Shown piece by piece: positions 22,631-34,537 of a DNA stretch of 64,000 nucleotides (its first letter is position 1; each line of letters starts with the position of its first letter). Made by a program: the position numbers and the translations under genes. Location: NCBI RefSeq assembly GCF_050003625.1, contig NC_134397.1, forward strand, positions 147,807,526 through 147,871,525, written 5' to 3'. The notes under the pieces are model-generated. The model was not told where the DNA came from and did not search any database. It saw only the letters and a list, made by a program, of their open reading frames with translations. This DNA comes from Haematobia irritans (Eukaryota; Arthropoda; Insecta; Diptera; Muscidae).

Positions 22631-23669
22631 TGGGCAAGTTTGGGCAGACAAACTTTACAGCACGTAAAAGTATACTTCCTCACGAACAATAATAAGCAAA
22701 AATTTTCTATAACAATTGTTAACATTTCTAGTTCTATTCCTCCCAAATATACGTATGTGTTACAATTTTCACATATAAACCGCACTTTTGAATCCATAAA
22801 TTCAAGTTCAAAAACAAAAATATTTTGTAAAGTCTTTACAACATTTTGAACTACTAAACCTCCTCTTAGAATCTACATTTAAAAGTTTTCTTTATTCACT
22901 TTTATTGCGAAAAAAATTAAGCACGAAATTTTTCAGTTTTTGTTCGCCTTGATTAAACGCGATTGGCATAAATTTAGTAAACATTGGCAGCCTTTTTCTC
23001 CTGAACAGGGTTGCCAAGTTTTAAATTAACTTTCGATTTTTACTATCCAAGATGTTCTATAGTAATTTCAATTGGAATATCCAATAATTTTTCATTTTGA
23101 AAATTTGACTTTTTGCCGCTGTTTTGCGATTTCCGCCCATAGTGCACAGTAGTGCGCAAAATCCATGCCGCAGTAGTAGAAGATATCGCGAGAACGGATG
23201 CCACACATAATGAAAAATTAGCTAAGCCATTGAAATCATAAAAGGAAAGTGCCTCGAAAGTGGCCACTTACTGAATTTGCATTTCTTCGATGAGAAGCCA
23301 TTCCAAATTGAGCAGTTTGTGTACAATCAAAATGATCGAGTTTACTTGCCAAAAGGGCAGATGTAAATGTACACTAGATAGGGTCACGGCCTAAAGGAAA
23401 AAAAAAGTTGATGCGGTCACCCCCCAGTTTTGTAGCATATTCGAAGACAATTTCAGAACACCAAAACTTTTTTTTTGTGCACCCTACGACCCCCCGAAAT
23501 ACAATTTATTGTTCTGTGTCGTCATTTGAAGTCCGATCGAAAAGAAACGCATATCGTTGTTCGTGGTTGATCAGGGCCTATATTTCGTGCATTGGTTATT
23601 TTTGACTCCGACGTCAAATTTGATTTTTAATTTTTTTATTTCGCTTCTTACACCCCTATGATGCCCATT
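22631..23669. other. Unassigned intergenic DNA
   Basis: A hAT-like single end, cagggttgccaag, sits at about 23,005 without a partner. Poly-A and poly-T runs and a CCCCCC stretch occur near 23,418 and 23,495. Open frames up to 124 residues have no domain. No gene is supported. Confidence 0.4.
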
Positions 23670-24141
23670 TCTGATGAAATCAATTAATTTTTTAATCAAG
23701 TATTTTTTATGCCCAATTAAAGCTGTTATTGATAATATCGTTTTCGTGATTGAAGACAGTTCAATAAAAAATTAATTGGATCAATCAATTTCGTGATTGC
23801 TAAGACGATTAGGGCAACTTTAGCTTTCTATATTCGGTCGGGGAGGGGAACCTCCTTTTTCCCCCGAGTTTTTTTTTAAGTGCAGTGAAAAAAACTAAAA
23901 TTCTTGCTAATGAAATCAATTAATTTTTTAATAAAGTATTTTTTATGCCCAATTAAAGCTGTTATTGATAATATCGTTTTCGTGATTGAAGACAGTTCAA
24001 TAAAAAATTAATTGGATCAATCAATTTCGTGATTGCTTAGACGATTAGGGCAACTTTAGCTTTCTATATTTGGTCGGGGAGGTGAACCTTCTTTTTCCCC
24101 CGATTTTTTTTAAGTACAGTGAAAAAAACTAAAATTCTTTG
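23670..24141. repeat. Tandem duplication of a 236-bp segment
   Basis: gaaatcaattaattttttaa begins at 23,676 and again at 23,912, and both copies run through gattagggcaactttagctt to cagtgaaaaaaactaaaatt. Only scattered differences are visible (for example tattcggtcgg versus tatttggtcgg). The left part of each unit is the dispersed AT-rich repeat. Confidence 0.9.
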
Positions 24142-24761
24142 ATATACTTGGTATTTACGGAGAACATCCTATTGTGCATTTGCTGTTGCTACTGTTATTA
24201 TTTTTTCGAGTTGGTTCTGCTTCAGTTTTTTTCATAGCTCTCTGTTAATAGTTCAAGGTAACACACATAAAGTTTTGTTATATGGATGTAAATTCACCAT
24301 CACCATCGTCTTCGTCATCATCATTTCATTGCACTCCATTCCATTCCAGCTGAGTTCAAATAGTTAGTGGGTCTATAGGTCGTAATTTCGTTGACTGAAC
24401 ACTAGACTGACTGATGGTCTGTTCGTTTTTGGTTGGTTGCTATGGTGTAGATGACTGGTGGGCATGTGCCGGTGTAAAAGTGCATGTACTCTACTAAGAA
24501 ACAAATGCAAATGCGAAAGAAAAACTATGACTGATGGTGGGAAATAGAATTGTGGGCTTAAAATCTCATTAGCATATTTGTATAGAGAAAAAAAAGCATT
24601 TTTAATTGTCAGTATTTTTACCGGAGGAATTACTTTGGTGGAAATGTAGTCAGTTAAGCTTGCTCATTAATTTATCTTGTGGTTATCAATAATATCCTTT
24701 AGATTTTACACTCTGAAAATAGAGAGATTGAGAGAGAGAGCGAGAGAAAATTCAAAGTACG
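24142..24761. other. Unassigned, possibly host intergenic DNA
   Basis: The sequence has mixed composition with short runs such as caccatcaccatcg and a GA run at 24,722-24,745. No transposon ends or genes were recognised. Confidence 0.45.
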
Positions 24762-24932
24762 TTAGGTAAAATGGCAGACTAATTTGTTTCAGGCTCACTT
24801 AGACTATTCAGTCCATTGTGATACCACAATAACTAAAATTACCTATTACATATAAGCACTTATAGTTTCTACCGCCGAACCCACCCGATTGTTTTGCTCT
24901 GTTGTACCAACCAGTTTGTTTCAAAAACATAA
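24762..24932 (-). mobile_element. RNase H LINE, short diverged 3' fragment
   Basis: It matches the LINE 3' end at 49,378-49,550 in order: taggtaaaatggcag, ttcaggctcacttagactat, tcagtccattgtgatacca, cctattacatat and ccaaccag. It covers only the 3' untranslated region and the last codons. It is more diverged than the two other copies and is probably an older insertion. Confidence 0.75.
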
Positions 24933-25636
24933 GCCTTTACTGGGCAAATAGTTAACTATATCGGTGAATAGGTGATTCGAGACCTGGCCCAGCTTGGAAA
25001 CATAGACTGGAAACAAATTAGGGAATTTTTTAGAGACACAGAATTCATGGAATAAAAGATGGATACAATAGAAAGAAGACGCTAGAGCGTACAACAAGCC
25101 GAATACTGGAATAAGCGTATGCTAGACGTCATGAGCCAGGGAAGCCTGAATCCTCTTTTTAACCTGACCTAACTACAAGGTCTGAAGAGAAGAAATTCTC
25201 AGTTACTTCACCGCCAGAATCATTCTTATTGGAAACGTTTACCAATAGGAAAACAGACACAAACATACAAGATTCGGCTTTATCGTTCTACTTGCTGTTC
25301 GCACAACACTGCTAATATCACGGTAACGAGCAATGGTACAAGAAATAAATATTTATTTACTTTTATATGCTGGAGGATCAAAATGATTTTGTAAGTTTGT
25401 AAACAATAAAATTAATTCTCATTGGATTAAATTTTTCAGCTGTTAGACGAGCGGATTAGAAATGATAACAACCTGAAGGTGATTTCAATATTTATTAGTC
25501 AATATTTATTAACATTGGCGGTTGGTATTTAAGAATCGGTGCTGTCGAAACAATCTTTTGTATATTTCAGTGTTGGACAGCCCTAGTGTTTCAATCCCTC
25601 AACTGAGAGCTCTATCGTATAGCCTTACAATCAATC
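24933..25636. other. Unassigned DNA
   Basis: No gene, terminal repeat or tandem structure could be supported. Confidence 0.4.
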
Positions 25637-25823
25637 AATGAATTAACTTCAACTCTTGACGATGAATCTCCATCAAGGACCAGTGATTATCTATTATATG
25701 GAGAATTCAACAGAGGTCGTATTTCACTCCAAGACGAATGTCGTTAAGGTCGTCCGAAAACCCGGTAATCATTGATGGTGTGCGCCAACTGATATTGCAA
25801 GATCGTGAGATTGCGACAACCTT
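25637..25823 (+). pseudogene. Degenerate mariner transposase fragment (not Himar1-like)
   Basis: Translated directly the fragment reads NELTSTLDDESPSR...YGEFNRGRISLQDE, then after a stop GRPKT, and in a shifted frame DGVRQLILQDREI. This is the N-terminal DNA-binding and linker region of mariner transposases, and the wording differs from the Himar1-like copies elsewhere in the window. It has an internal stop, a frameshift and no catalytic domain. The recognition comes from family knowledge; no alignment was run. Confidence 0.65.
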
Positions 25824-25830
25824 ATACAGA

Positions 25831-26060
25831 AAAAAATTTCGCGAAAATTTTTCCAATTAAAGTCTTAATTGAGTTAAACAAAAAAAAAAAAATATTCAAT
25901 TAAAAATGTACTTGATTCAACAATTCTTTTAATTGCAACAAACACAAATATTAATAGTATCAATTAATTTCTTAATTGGATCAATAAATGTTTTCATTGA
26001 CTTTCAATTAATTTTTTAAGTGATGCTATAATTTCTATGATTGAAGACATTTCAATTAAA
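25831..26060. repeat. AT-rich dispersed repeat
   Basis: Starts acagaaaaaaatttcgcgaa and continues with caattaatttcttaattgga and gattgaagacatttcaatta. It is the same family as 12,440-12,725. Confidence 0.6.
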
Positions 26061-26061
26061 A

Positions 26062-26960
26062 AGCAAGTGAGTAAAGTGGAAAGTCGGACGGGGCCGACTA
26101 TATCATACTCTAAACCACCCCTACTGAATTAGTAAACATAAGCATTTGTTGAGTATCACTGGTATAGCTATGGGAGATAAACCACGTTTCCAAATTACCC
26201 CATAACATTGAGGGGTACATGTTTCCGGGAGCTCAATCTGAACAGAAATGTCTGATATTAGGAGCTATAGTTGATGTTGCACCTACAGAGTTAGTATGCC
26301 ACTAATATAGAGTCCAATATTAAATAAGAGGAAATCGCTCAATTAATGAGGGTAATAAATCCAAATTCGTGAAACTTGGACAATATTATTATGTAGTTAA
26401 GAGATACATTTAAGTATAAATAAGATCGGCTAATACATAAAAATTTGAAACTTGCGTAGCGTTGGTTAATAAATAAGAGTATTATGGCCAAATTTACGAA
26501 AATCGAGCGATATATATATATATGGGAGCTATATCTAAATCTGAACCGATTTGGATGATATTAGGTTGATATGCAGGTTAGGTTGATATAGCAGGAGATT
26601 ACTTTGTGCTGAATTTGAGAAAGATCGGTTTATAAATAAGGCTATGATGACCAAACTTTGCAAAATCGGGCGATACATATATATGGGAGCTATATTTAAA
26701 TCTGGCTCTATTTTATTTCACACTTGTCGAACTCGACATGCCTGCCAAAAATTCAGATCATTTGTTTCTACTGCTGTATTGGCTAAATATTGTATCTTTA
26801 TCAAGAGTACATATAGGGTCAAAAATCGATATTTTAATATGTTAAAAATGGACAATACAATTCACATTCTAGTAAAACCTATTTTTTATATCACCGTGAA
26901 ATTTCATGCATATAAATACACTTTGGATAGCCTGAAATCCAGGACTTCGTTGTTCGGTTA
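26062..26960 (+). mobile_element. Helitron-related element (subfamily 4), 3' end missing
   Basis: The 5' end reads gcaagtgagtaaagtggaaa then gtcggacggggccgac and tatcatac, a diverged version of the subfamily 2 start. Units with atatatgggagctatat occur near 26,515 and 26,680. No GTCY tract, core or terminal hairpin follows. Confidence 0.65.
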
Positions 26961-28072
26961 AAAACTCTAATCTATCTAATTTGTCAAATATTTCTTTAGT
27001 TACAAATATAGGAATTTTTCAAGTTTTGTTTCGCTGGAGTCGGAGTCGAGTAAAATTTCTACGACTCCGTTTCCGACTCCGCCGAAATCTTCAGACTCAG
27101 ACTCCATGACTCCGACTCTGGCTCCGACTCCACAGCCCTGGTTTAGGGTATAAATAACTGGATCAATTAATTTCGTGATTGAATCAGAAAAACAAAATGT
27201 TTTGTGTGAAGAATAGTATATAAAAGTTGCCAACTTATTTATCCCAATTGAGTTCAATGCCTTGACATATTCAGCACACCATTTGCTAGTTGTTTAAGTT
27301 TTATCAATCTCTACTTTAAATACATAACAAGTTTCATTCAGATTTTATTGTTGACACGGTGAGCACTATTTTAATTATAGGCCACATATTTGATATGCCG
27401 CTACAAGCAGAGTTCAATCTTAATTTTTTTTTTATCCAGCTCAATGAACGTGCCTCCATTTGTCGTCATAACACATTTAAAATCACAATTTCCACGATGC
27501 TTATTTAGTTTTTATCCAGTTGCGTAGCTCATTTTATGATATTTTTATCTTTTTTCTCGTGGCACTGGTCTCATTTTCCCCTTTCCCTTTCGTTCATTTG
27601 AACTTTTGCTTTTTTCCGTTGAAGTGTGTTAATTATAGTTGTTTGTTGTTTACTTTTTTCTACAAGACACAATTGCGTCATATGCTATTTATTGCAAGAA
27701 ACGTAGGGAGTTTTAGGAAAGTAAAATTTGGTACACACATTGACTTTAAGTATCATTGAAAATAAGGCAGTATACAAACTCATTAAAATCTTGGTAATAC
27801 GTTAAGGTTTTCGTGGACATTACAGGGACATTTACACAAGCTCATCCGAGATCATAATAACGGGTTTCCTACTTTACTTTTTGGCCAAAATATAAAGGGG
27901 CGAACTCCTATCATGATGAGATGGAGTTTAATCTCTCATTTATACAGATATGTGGCACTAGCAGAAAGGCTATGAAATAGTAGTCTGAGTCCAAAGCGTA
28001 CAAGTTTTACTCGACTCCGACTTGGTCTAAAACAAAATTTCGAAAACCCTTCACACTTACTAACTAAAACAA
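26961..28072. other. Unassigned DNA with a GACTCC-rich transposon end
   Basis: 27,028-27,139 consists of gactccga/ggagtcgg motifs ending ctccacagccctg, which resembles the terminus (CAGGGCTGTGGAGTCGG read inversely) of a widespread hAT-like family. Its partner end was not found. The rest, including a T-rich stretch at 27,425-27,660, has no supported feature. Confidence 0.45.
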
Positions 28073-28770
28073 AACAAGAATATACAACCGAGAGTTCGGC
28101 CGTGCCGATTCTTCAATACTCACTACTATGGAACGCACACATAAATTTACGTTGAAAGCACTTCCTTCGGTTATAAATGTATCTATGAAATGAAAGAAAT
28201 TCCCAAAATTTAGGACTTTTTTGATTACGATATAAATTCCTAAAATATTTTAAGAAATTAAACCCCCGAAAATTCAATAAATCCCTGAAGTCTGAAATAA
28301 AATATATTTCGAATGTTTTGGGGAATTATTTCGTAAAAACAATAATAAACAAGTAAATAAAGTAGAAAGTCGGACGGGGTCGATAATATCATACCCTAAA
28401 TCTCTTCTACTAAAATAGTAAGCATAAACATTTGTGGGGTATCATTGGTATATGGTAGTCTTGGGCGATAAACCGCATTTACATATTTAAGACCATTACG
28501 GGGTACATGTTTATGGAAGTTTTATCACAATCTGAACATAAATGTCTGTCATATTAGGAGCTACAGTTGATTTTGCATCTAGAGAGTTAGTATGCCAATA
28601 ATATTGGTTTCATTATTAAACAAATATGTAAAGTAGAAAGTCCACCACCCTTACTGTATTAGTAATCATAAGCATTTGTGGGGTAAAATTGATATAGGTC
28701 TGGGAGATAAACCGCCGTTGCATATTTAAGAAAATTAAGGGGGCTTTGTCTCAATCCGACTATAGCTCAT
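28073..28770 (+). mobile_element. Three successive 5' fragments of Helitron-related elements
   Basis: Fragment one (28,073) starts aacaagaatatacaaccgag then gttcggccgtgccg, like the start at 1,037. Fragment two (28,346) starts caagtaaataaagtagaaag then cggacggggtcg, like 26,062. Fragment three begins near 28,624 with atgtaaagtagaaagtccac and repeats gcatttgtggggta. The stacking of 5' ends without 3' ends suggests nested or tandem insertion followed by deletion. Confidence 0.65.
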
Positions 28771-28773
28771 AGT

Positions 28774-29200
28774 CAGTGTTGCCAGGGAAAATCTTCGGTT
28801 TACCCTACAAGGACAAAAAAAGTTCCCTACTTTCCCATACATTCCGAACAATTTTCCCTACAATATTTTTCGTTAAATTTAAACAAATTTTACAAAACAA
28901 AATGGTTCTAAGTACTTTATTATATTAAAACATGAAAATGCAACGTATGTTATATAACCTAGAATATAAATTTGTATTACCACCACGGTTGCCACAGTGT
29001 TTAGAATTCTATCAAAAATAGTATTTTTTTTTGTTAAATCTCTATAGAAATCAATTTTGGCAAAAGTTCCTATAAACAATTTTTTTTTGAGAAATTTTTC
29101 TATAGAAATAAAATTTTGATAATAAATTCTTTAGAAATAACATTTTGAAAAAAAAATTTATAGAAATAATATTTTGAAGCAAAAAATACTTCAGCAGTAA
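28774..29200. repeat. hAT-like single end and 30-bp palindromic repeats
   Basis: A cagtgttgccaggg end lies at 28,774, with no matching inverse found. From about 28,985 a ggttgccacagtg head is followed by ttctatagaaataaaatttt units, the family of 3,938 and 6,355. Confidence 0.5.
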
Positions 29201-29240
29201 GAGTTTAGTTGCGCTTTTTGATATACAATAAAGTAGGCAG

Positions 29241-29345
29241 TGCATCTACACTGCATGAGTCTGTGCAATAACGTAAACGAGAAATCAAACTGGTTTATGA
29301 TCATTCGTTTACGTTATTGCAACCAATTCATGCAGTATAGATGCA
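29241..29345. repeat. Foldback: 40-bp near-perfect inverted arms, 24-nt loop
   Basis: The left arm, 29,241-29,280, begins tgcatctacactgcatga and ends gcaataacgtaaacga. The right arm, 29,305-29,345, is its inverse, with one substitution in the outer block and a few mismatches in the middle. A transcript would form a long hairpin. It could be a minimal MITE, a hairpin-RNA locus or a microRNA-like precursor; nothing in the sequence decides between them. Confidence 0.85.
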
Positions 29346-29576
29346 TAAAAGGTAGCGCTGTTTTTATTCACGCCAACAATGCTATACTCAAGATTATATA
29401 TCACTTCTGAGCAATATTTTTATTAAAATGAGCAATTATCGTGATATCACCCACAAAAATCAACGATGATTCGGTTGTTTTGTATGCAGTTGGTACTACC
29501 TCTCTCCCTTACCATCCTGCTGAAATAGTGCTCCATTTTTTGCTGGGTATTTAGTACTATAGAAAATTAGAGTAAG

Positions 29577-29815
<239 letters not shown>

Positions 29816-30043
29816 TTCTAATTCATTTCTGGCATTCTGCAAAAATTACTAATGCCATTACACTTTTAGTGGTTTAAAAACTTTAAATCAGAAAAAAATC
29901 TATTTCCATTTTTTCTCCCATCGGGAAATAAGTAACTTAAAAGAAAATTTACGTTTTCGACTTTACTGATATTATATTTTCTAGTAAAAAAATCAAATAA
30001 GATTAATTTGGATCAAGGATTTTTCCACACTTGCTTAGTTCAA

Positions 30044-31364
30044 AACAAGTAAGGAAAGTCTAAAGTCGGGCGGGGCCGACTATATTATACCCTGCACCAC
30101 TTTGTAGATCTAAATTTTCGATACCATATCACATCCGTCAAATGTGTTGGGGGCTACATAAAAAAGTTTGTCCCAAATACATACATTTAAATATCACTCG
30201 TTCTGGAGAGAATTTGATTGACTTCTACAAAATCTATAGACTCAAAATTTAAGTCGGCTAATGCACTAGGGTGGAACACATTGTAAGTAAAAAAATATGG
30301 GAAACGTTTAAATCTGAAGCAATTTTAAGGAAACTTCTAAAAAGTTTCTTTATGATTTATCGCTCGATATATATGTATTAGAAGTTTAGGAAATTAGAGT
30401 CATTTTTACAACTTTTCGACTAAGCAGTGGCATATATATGGGAGCTATATCTAAATCTGAACCGATTTCAACCAAATTTGGCACGCATAGCAACAATGCT
30501 AATTCTACTCCCTGTGCAAAATTTCAACTAAATCGGAGTTAAAAATTGGCCTCTGTGGTCATATGAGTGTAAATCGGGCGAAAGCAATATATTGGAGCTA
30601 TATCTAACTCTGAACCGATTTCAACCAAATTTTGCACGCATAGCTACAATGCTAATTCTACTCCCTGTGCAAAATTTCAACTAATTCGGAGCAAAAAATT
30701 AGCCTCTGTGGTCATATGAGTGTAAATCGGGCGAAAGCTATATATGGGAGCTATATCCAAATCTGAACCGATTTCAACCAAATTTGGCACGCATAGCTAC
30801 ACTGCTAATTCTACTCCCTGTGCAAAATTTCAACCAAATTTGGTTAAAACTCTGGCTTCTGGGACCGTATTAGTCCATATCGGGCGAAAGATATATATGG
30901 GAGCTATATCTAAATCTGAACCGATTTCAATAAAATTTGGCACACTTGACTATAGTACTAATTGTTCTTCTTGTGCAAAATTTTAAGCAAATTAGGATAA
31001 AACTCTGGCTTCTGGGGCCATATAAGTCCATATCGGGCGAAATATATATATGGGAGCTATATCTAAATCTGAACCGATTTCTTCCAAAATCAATAGGGAT
31101 CTATTCTGAGCCAAAACACATACTTGTGCCAAATTTGAAGTCGATTGGACTAAAACTGCGACCTAGACTTTGATTACAAAAATGTGTTCACGGACAGACG
31201 GACAGACGGACAGACGGACAGACGGACATCGCTATATCGACTCAAGAGCCCACCCTGAGCATTTTTGCCAAAGACACCACGTGTCTATCTCGTCTCCTTC
31301 TGGGTGTTGCAAACATATGCACTAACTTATAATACCCTGTTCCACAGTGTGGAGCAGGGTATAA
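30044..31364 (+). mobile_element. Helitron-related element (subfamily 2), complete
   Basis: The 5' end is acaagtaaggaaagtctaaa then gtcgggcggggccgac and ttataccctgcaccac. The 3' end is a hairpin, ataccctgttccacagtg then tggagcagggtata, so the subterminal blocks are inverse to each other. Five 153-bp units have aligned positions at 30,439, 30,592, 30,745, 30,898 and 31,051, every step exactly 153. A GACGGACA microsatellite is at 31,192-31,230. No proteins are encoded. Confidence 0.85.
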
Positions 31365-32517
31365 CAAGTAAAGTCTAAAGTCGGACGGGGCCGACTCTAT
31401 TATACCCTGCACCACCTTGTGGATCCACATTTTCGATACCATATCAAATCCGTCCAATGTGTTGGGTTATATATATAATTGTTTATGCCTCCATATACAT
31501 ATGTTTATACATATATTTAAATCTAACTTTAAATAGACTTTAAATTTAAGTCGGCTAATGCCCTGGGGTGGAACACAATGTTAGTAAAACATATGGGAAA
31601 CATTTAAATCTGAACCCATTTGAGGCAGCTTCGCAAAAGTGTATTTATGATTTATCGGCCGATAGATATGTATTAGAAATAGTGGAAAATTTGAGTCATT
31701 TTTACAAGTTTTCGACTTAGCAGTGGCGATTTTATAAGGTAAATTTGGGTATTTTGGTAATTTTTGCCCTAATCGATAAAACATATATATGGGAACTATA
31801 TAGAAATCTTAACCGATTTAAACCAAATTTGACATGCCTACTTAGTATGTTAATTATACTCCCTGTGCAAAATTTCACGTAAATCGGACTACAACTTTGA
31901 CCTCTTTGGTCATATGACTAAAAATCGAGCGAAAGATATATATGGGAACTATATCTAAATCTGAACCGATTTCAATAAAATTTATCACACTTTACTACAC
32001 TACTAATTGTACTCCTAGTGCAAAATTTCAACCAAATTGGGCTAAAACTCTATCTTTTGAGTCCATATCGGGCGAAAGATATATATGGGAGCTATATCTA
32101 AATCTGAACCGATTTCAATCAAATTTTGCAAACTTGATTACACGACCAAGTGTTATGTTTGTGCAAAATTTCAAGTAAATCAGGGTAAAACCCTGGCTTC
32201 TCGGTCCATATAAGTGCATATCGGGCAAAAGATATATATATGGGAGCTATATCTAAATCTGAACCGATTTCTTCCAAAATCAATAGGGTTCTATTCTGAC
32301 CCAAAACAAAAACTTGTGCCAACTTTGAAGTCGATTGGACTAAAACTGCCACCTAGACGTTGATCACAAAAATGTGTTCACAGTCAGACGGACAGACGGG
32401 ACCCATCCTGAGCAATATTGCCAAAGACACCATATGTCTATCTCGTCTCCTTCTGGGTGTTGCAAACATATCCACTAACTTATAATACCCTGTTCCACAG
32501 TGTGGCGCAGGGTATAA
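31364..32517 (+). mobile_element. Helitron-related element (subfamily 2), directly adjoining tandem copy
   Basis: It begins acaagtaaagtctaaagtcg immediately after the final hairpin of the previous element and ends with its own hairpin (cctgttccacagtgtggcgc then agggtata). Repeat units recur with aatctgaaccgatttcaa, and the GTCY tract is reduced to cagacggacagacgg. Two complete elements head to tail without spacer are consistent with rolling-circle read-through. Confidence 0.85.
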
Positions 32518-33599
32518 ATAGTTCAGTACCACGACAAACATTCCATTTGAGTATTATTGTGAAGAGATTTATTTTGAATAAAATTGCGTGCCATTTGTTA
32601 AGACTAAATTTCAATGTTAATACAGATTTTAACATTAAAAATTAATAGAAAATTAAATTTTGTTTGTTAACTCCCCTACACTAAAAAAAGTGAACTCTCT
32701 ATTTCACTAAAGCCAATTTAACTTTATTTTAGTTCATGAAATTATTATGTTAATAATTTTTTGCGTACGTTAGTTAAATTAACTAAAAACCGGAAAACAT
32801 TATACACAAATTAAGCATAAATATGTACTAAATTCGTATTTCTCACAAAATAGTTCATTATTTCTTTAAATTTTTAACAAAATAATTTTTCTACAAATGC
32901 GTCTATCACGAACTTCGTATGTCACTAAAGACATTCTTGCAATTTTGAACTCCATTTTTTTCCTTCAAACTACAAAATTCTCTTTAACAAGTGAAAAAGA
33001 ATGATTATGTCTAATACATTTTCTTGAATTTGTCGAAAAATATTTACTTATTTTTGTGATATCGGCGTGGTGCCAGCGTTTGTAATACTGTTTAGTTAAA
33101 GTTTTCTAAAAATATTCAAAATTTTCTAAAATTAATCAAAAGTTTTCTTCCTGGTGGGTTCACGGGTTTTTCAGAGTATTTCAATTAAATTTGTTAGTTT
33201 TAAATTCGCTTACAAAGATTACCGTAATATCGTAATGGTTTCCGTTGTTCTAGTACGCGATCGATATCTTTTCTAAAACGAAGCCTAACATAGAATCACA
33301 TACATTTCCGACCCAAACTATTCATTAATTTCAAGAAAATCGTGATTTTGAGTCTGGAGATTTTGTTTCTTCCCACATGAACTTGTCTGTTTGCAAAATT
33401 TTGTAAAGATGCATGTTCAGTTTTGCAGTAAACAAATAAATTTGTTAAAGTCTTTATCCTTAAATTTAAAATATTTACTCAAAATTATTGTAGCATGTAA
33501 ACTGATATCGGTTCAAAACTGTATACACAAAAGGTACTAAATCATTCGCGGGGGTACTACGGTTGAAAAAGTATTGAAAAAAGTACTATATGTTAGTAA
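32518..33599. other. Unassigned AT-rich DNA
   Basis: A possible MITE start (cactaaaaaaagtgaactct) is at 32,679. No partner end was identified and no gene is supported. Confidence 0.4.
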
Positions 33600-33905
33600 T
33601 GCATTTTCCATCCCAGTCGCTCACCGTTCGTATTCATCGACAGTGGGGCCAAAATAAATGCCGATCTTATCGGGAAAATGTCCTAAAACAACATTTGCCC
33701 TGGGCAGACAAACATTTTGGCCTTAGACCATAGACATACCAATAGGACTCAGCCTATAGCGAGAGGATGTCCCTCGCTTCATTGCTGAGATCCTGAGATG
33801 GACAGACGGACGGACGTACACCAAAGAACTAGATCAATTCAGGAGGTGATTCTGAGTCGATAGGTATATATTTTATAGGGTCTAAAATCATTATTTCTGG
33901 TAGTC
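33600..33905 (+). mobile_element. Helitron-related element, 3' fragment
   Basis: It contains gatggacagacggacggacg, ctagatcaattcagg, ctgagtcgataggtatatat and tatagggtctaaaatc in the order of the 3' part of the family. The repeats and the terminal hairpin are missing. Confidence 0.65.
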
Positions 33906-34537
33906 AAATTTTTTGGCACTACACAAATGAAAAATATAACGCTTTACTTAATTGCATTGCATATCAACCACCCTGTATAACAGGTTGGATGATAAGTCCC
34001 CGGTCTAACAAATAAAAACACATTTTGTTTTTTGTCAAAATTCGTTTTTATTATTCAACATAGTTCCCTTCAAGATCGATACAACGATTATAACGACCTT
34101 CCAATTTTTTGATACCATTTTGGTAGTACTCCTTCGGTTTTGCCTCAAAATAGGCCTTACTTTCGGCGATTACAGCCAAATTTTTTCCCTGCGAGCATCC
34201 TATTGAGGTCTGAGAACAAGAAAAAGTCGCTGGGGGCCAGATCTGGAGAATACGGTGGGTGGGGAAGCAATTCGAAGCCCAATTCATGTATTTTTGCCAT
34301 CGTTCTCAATGACTTGTGGCACGGTGCGTTGTCTTGGTGGAACAACACTTTTTTCTTCTTCATATGGGGCCGTTTTGCCGCGATTTCGACCTTCAAACGC
34401 TCCAATAATAGTCACTGTTGATGGGTTTTCCCTTCTCAAGAGGCCATTATTTTGCCAGCGGACTTTTGAGTCTTTCCACGCTTCGGAGACGGTTCACCGG
34501 TCGCTGTCCACTCAGCCGACTGTCGATTGGACACAGG

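Noticed and set aside
27000..27257. 85-codon minus-strand frame rich in E, S and V
   Set aside because: It is produced by the GACTCC-type repeat at a transposon end rather than by a coding gene.
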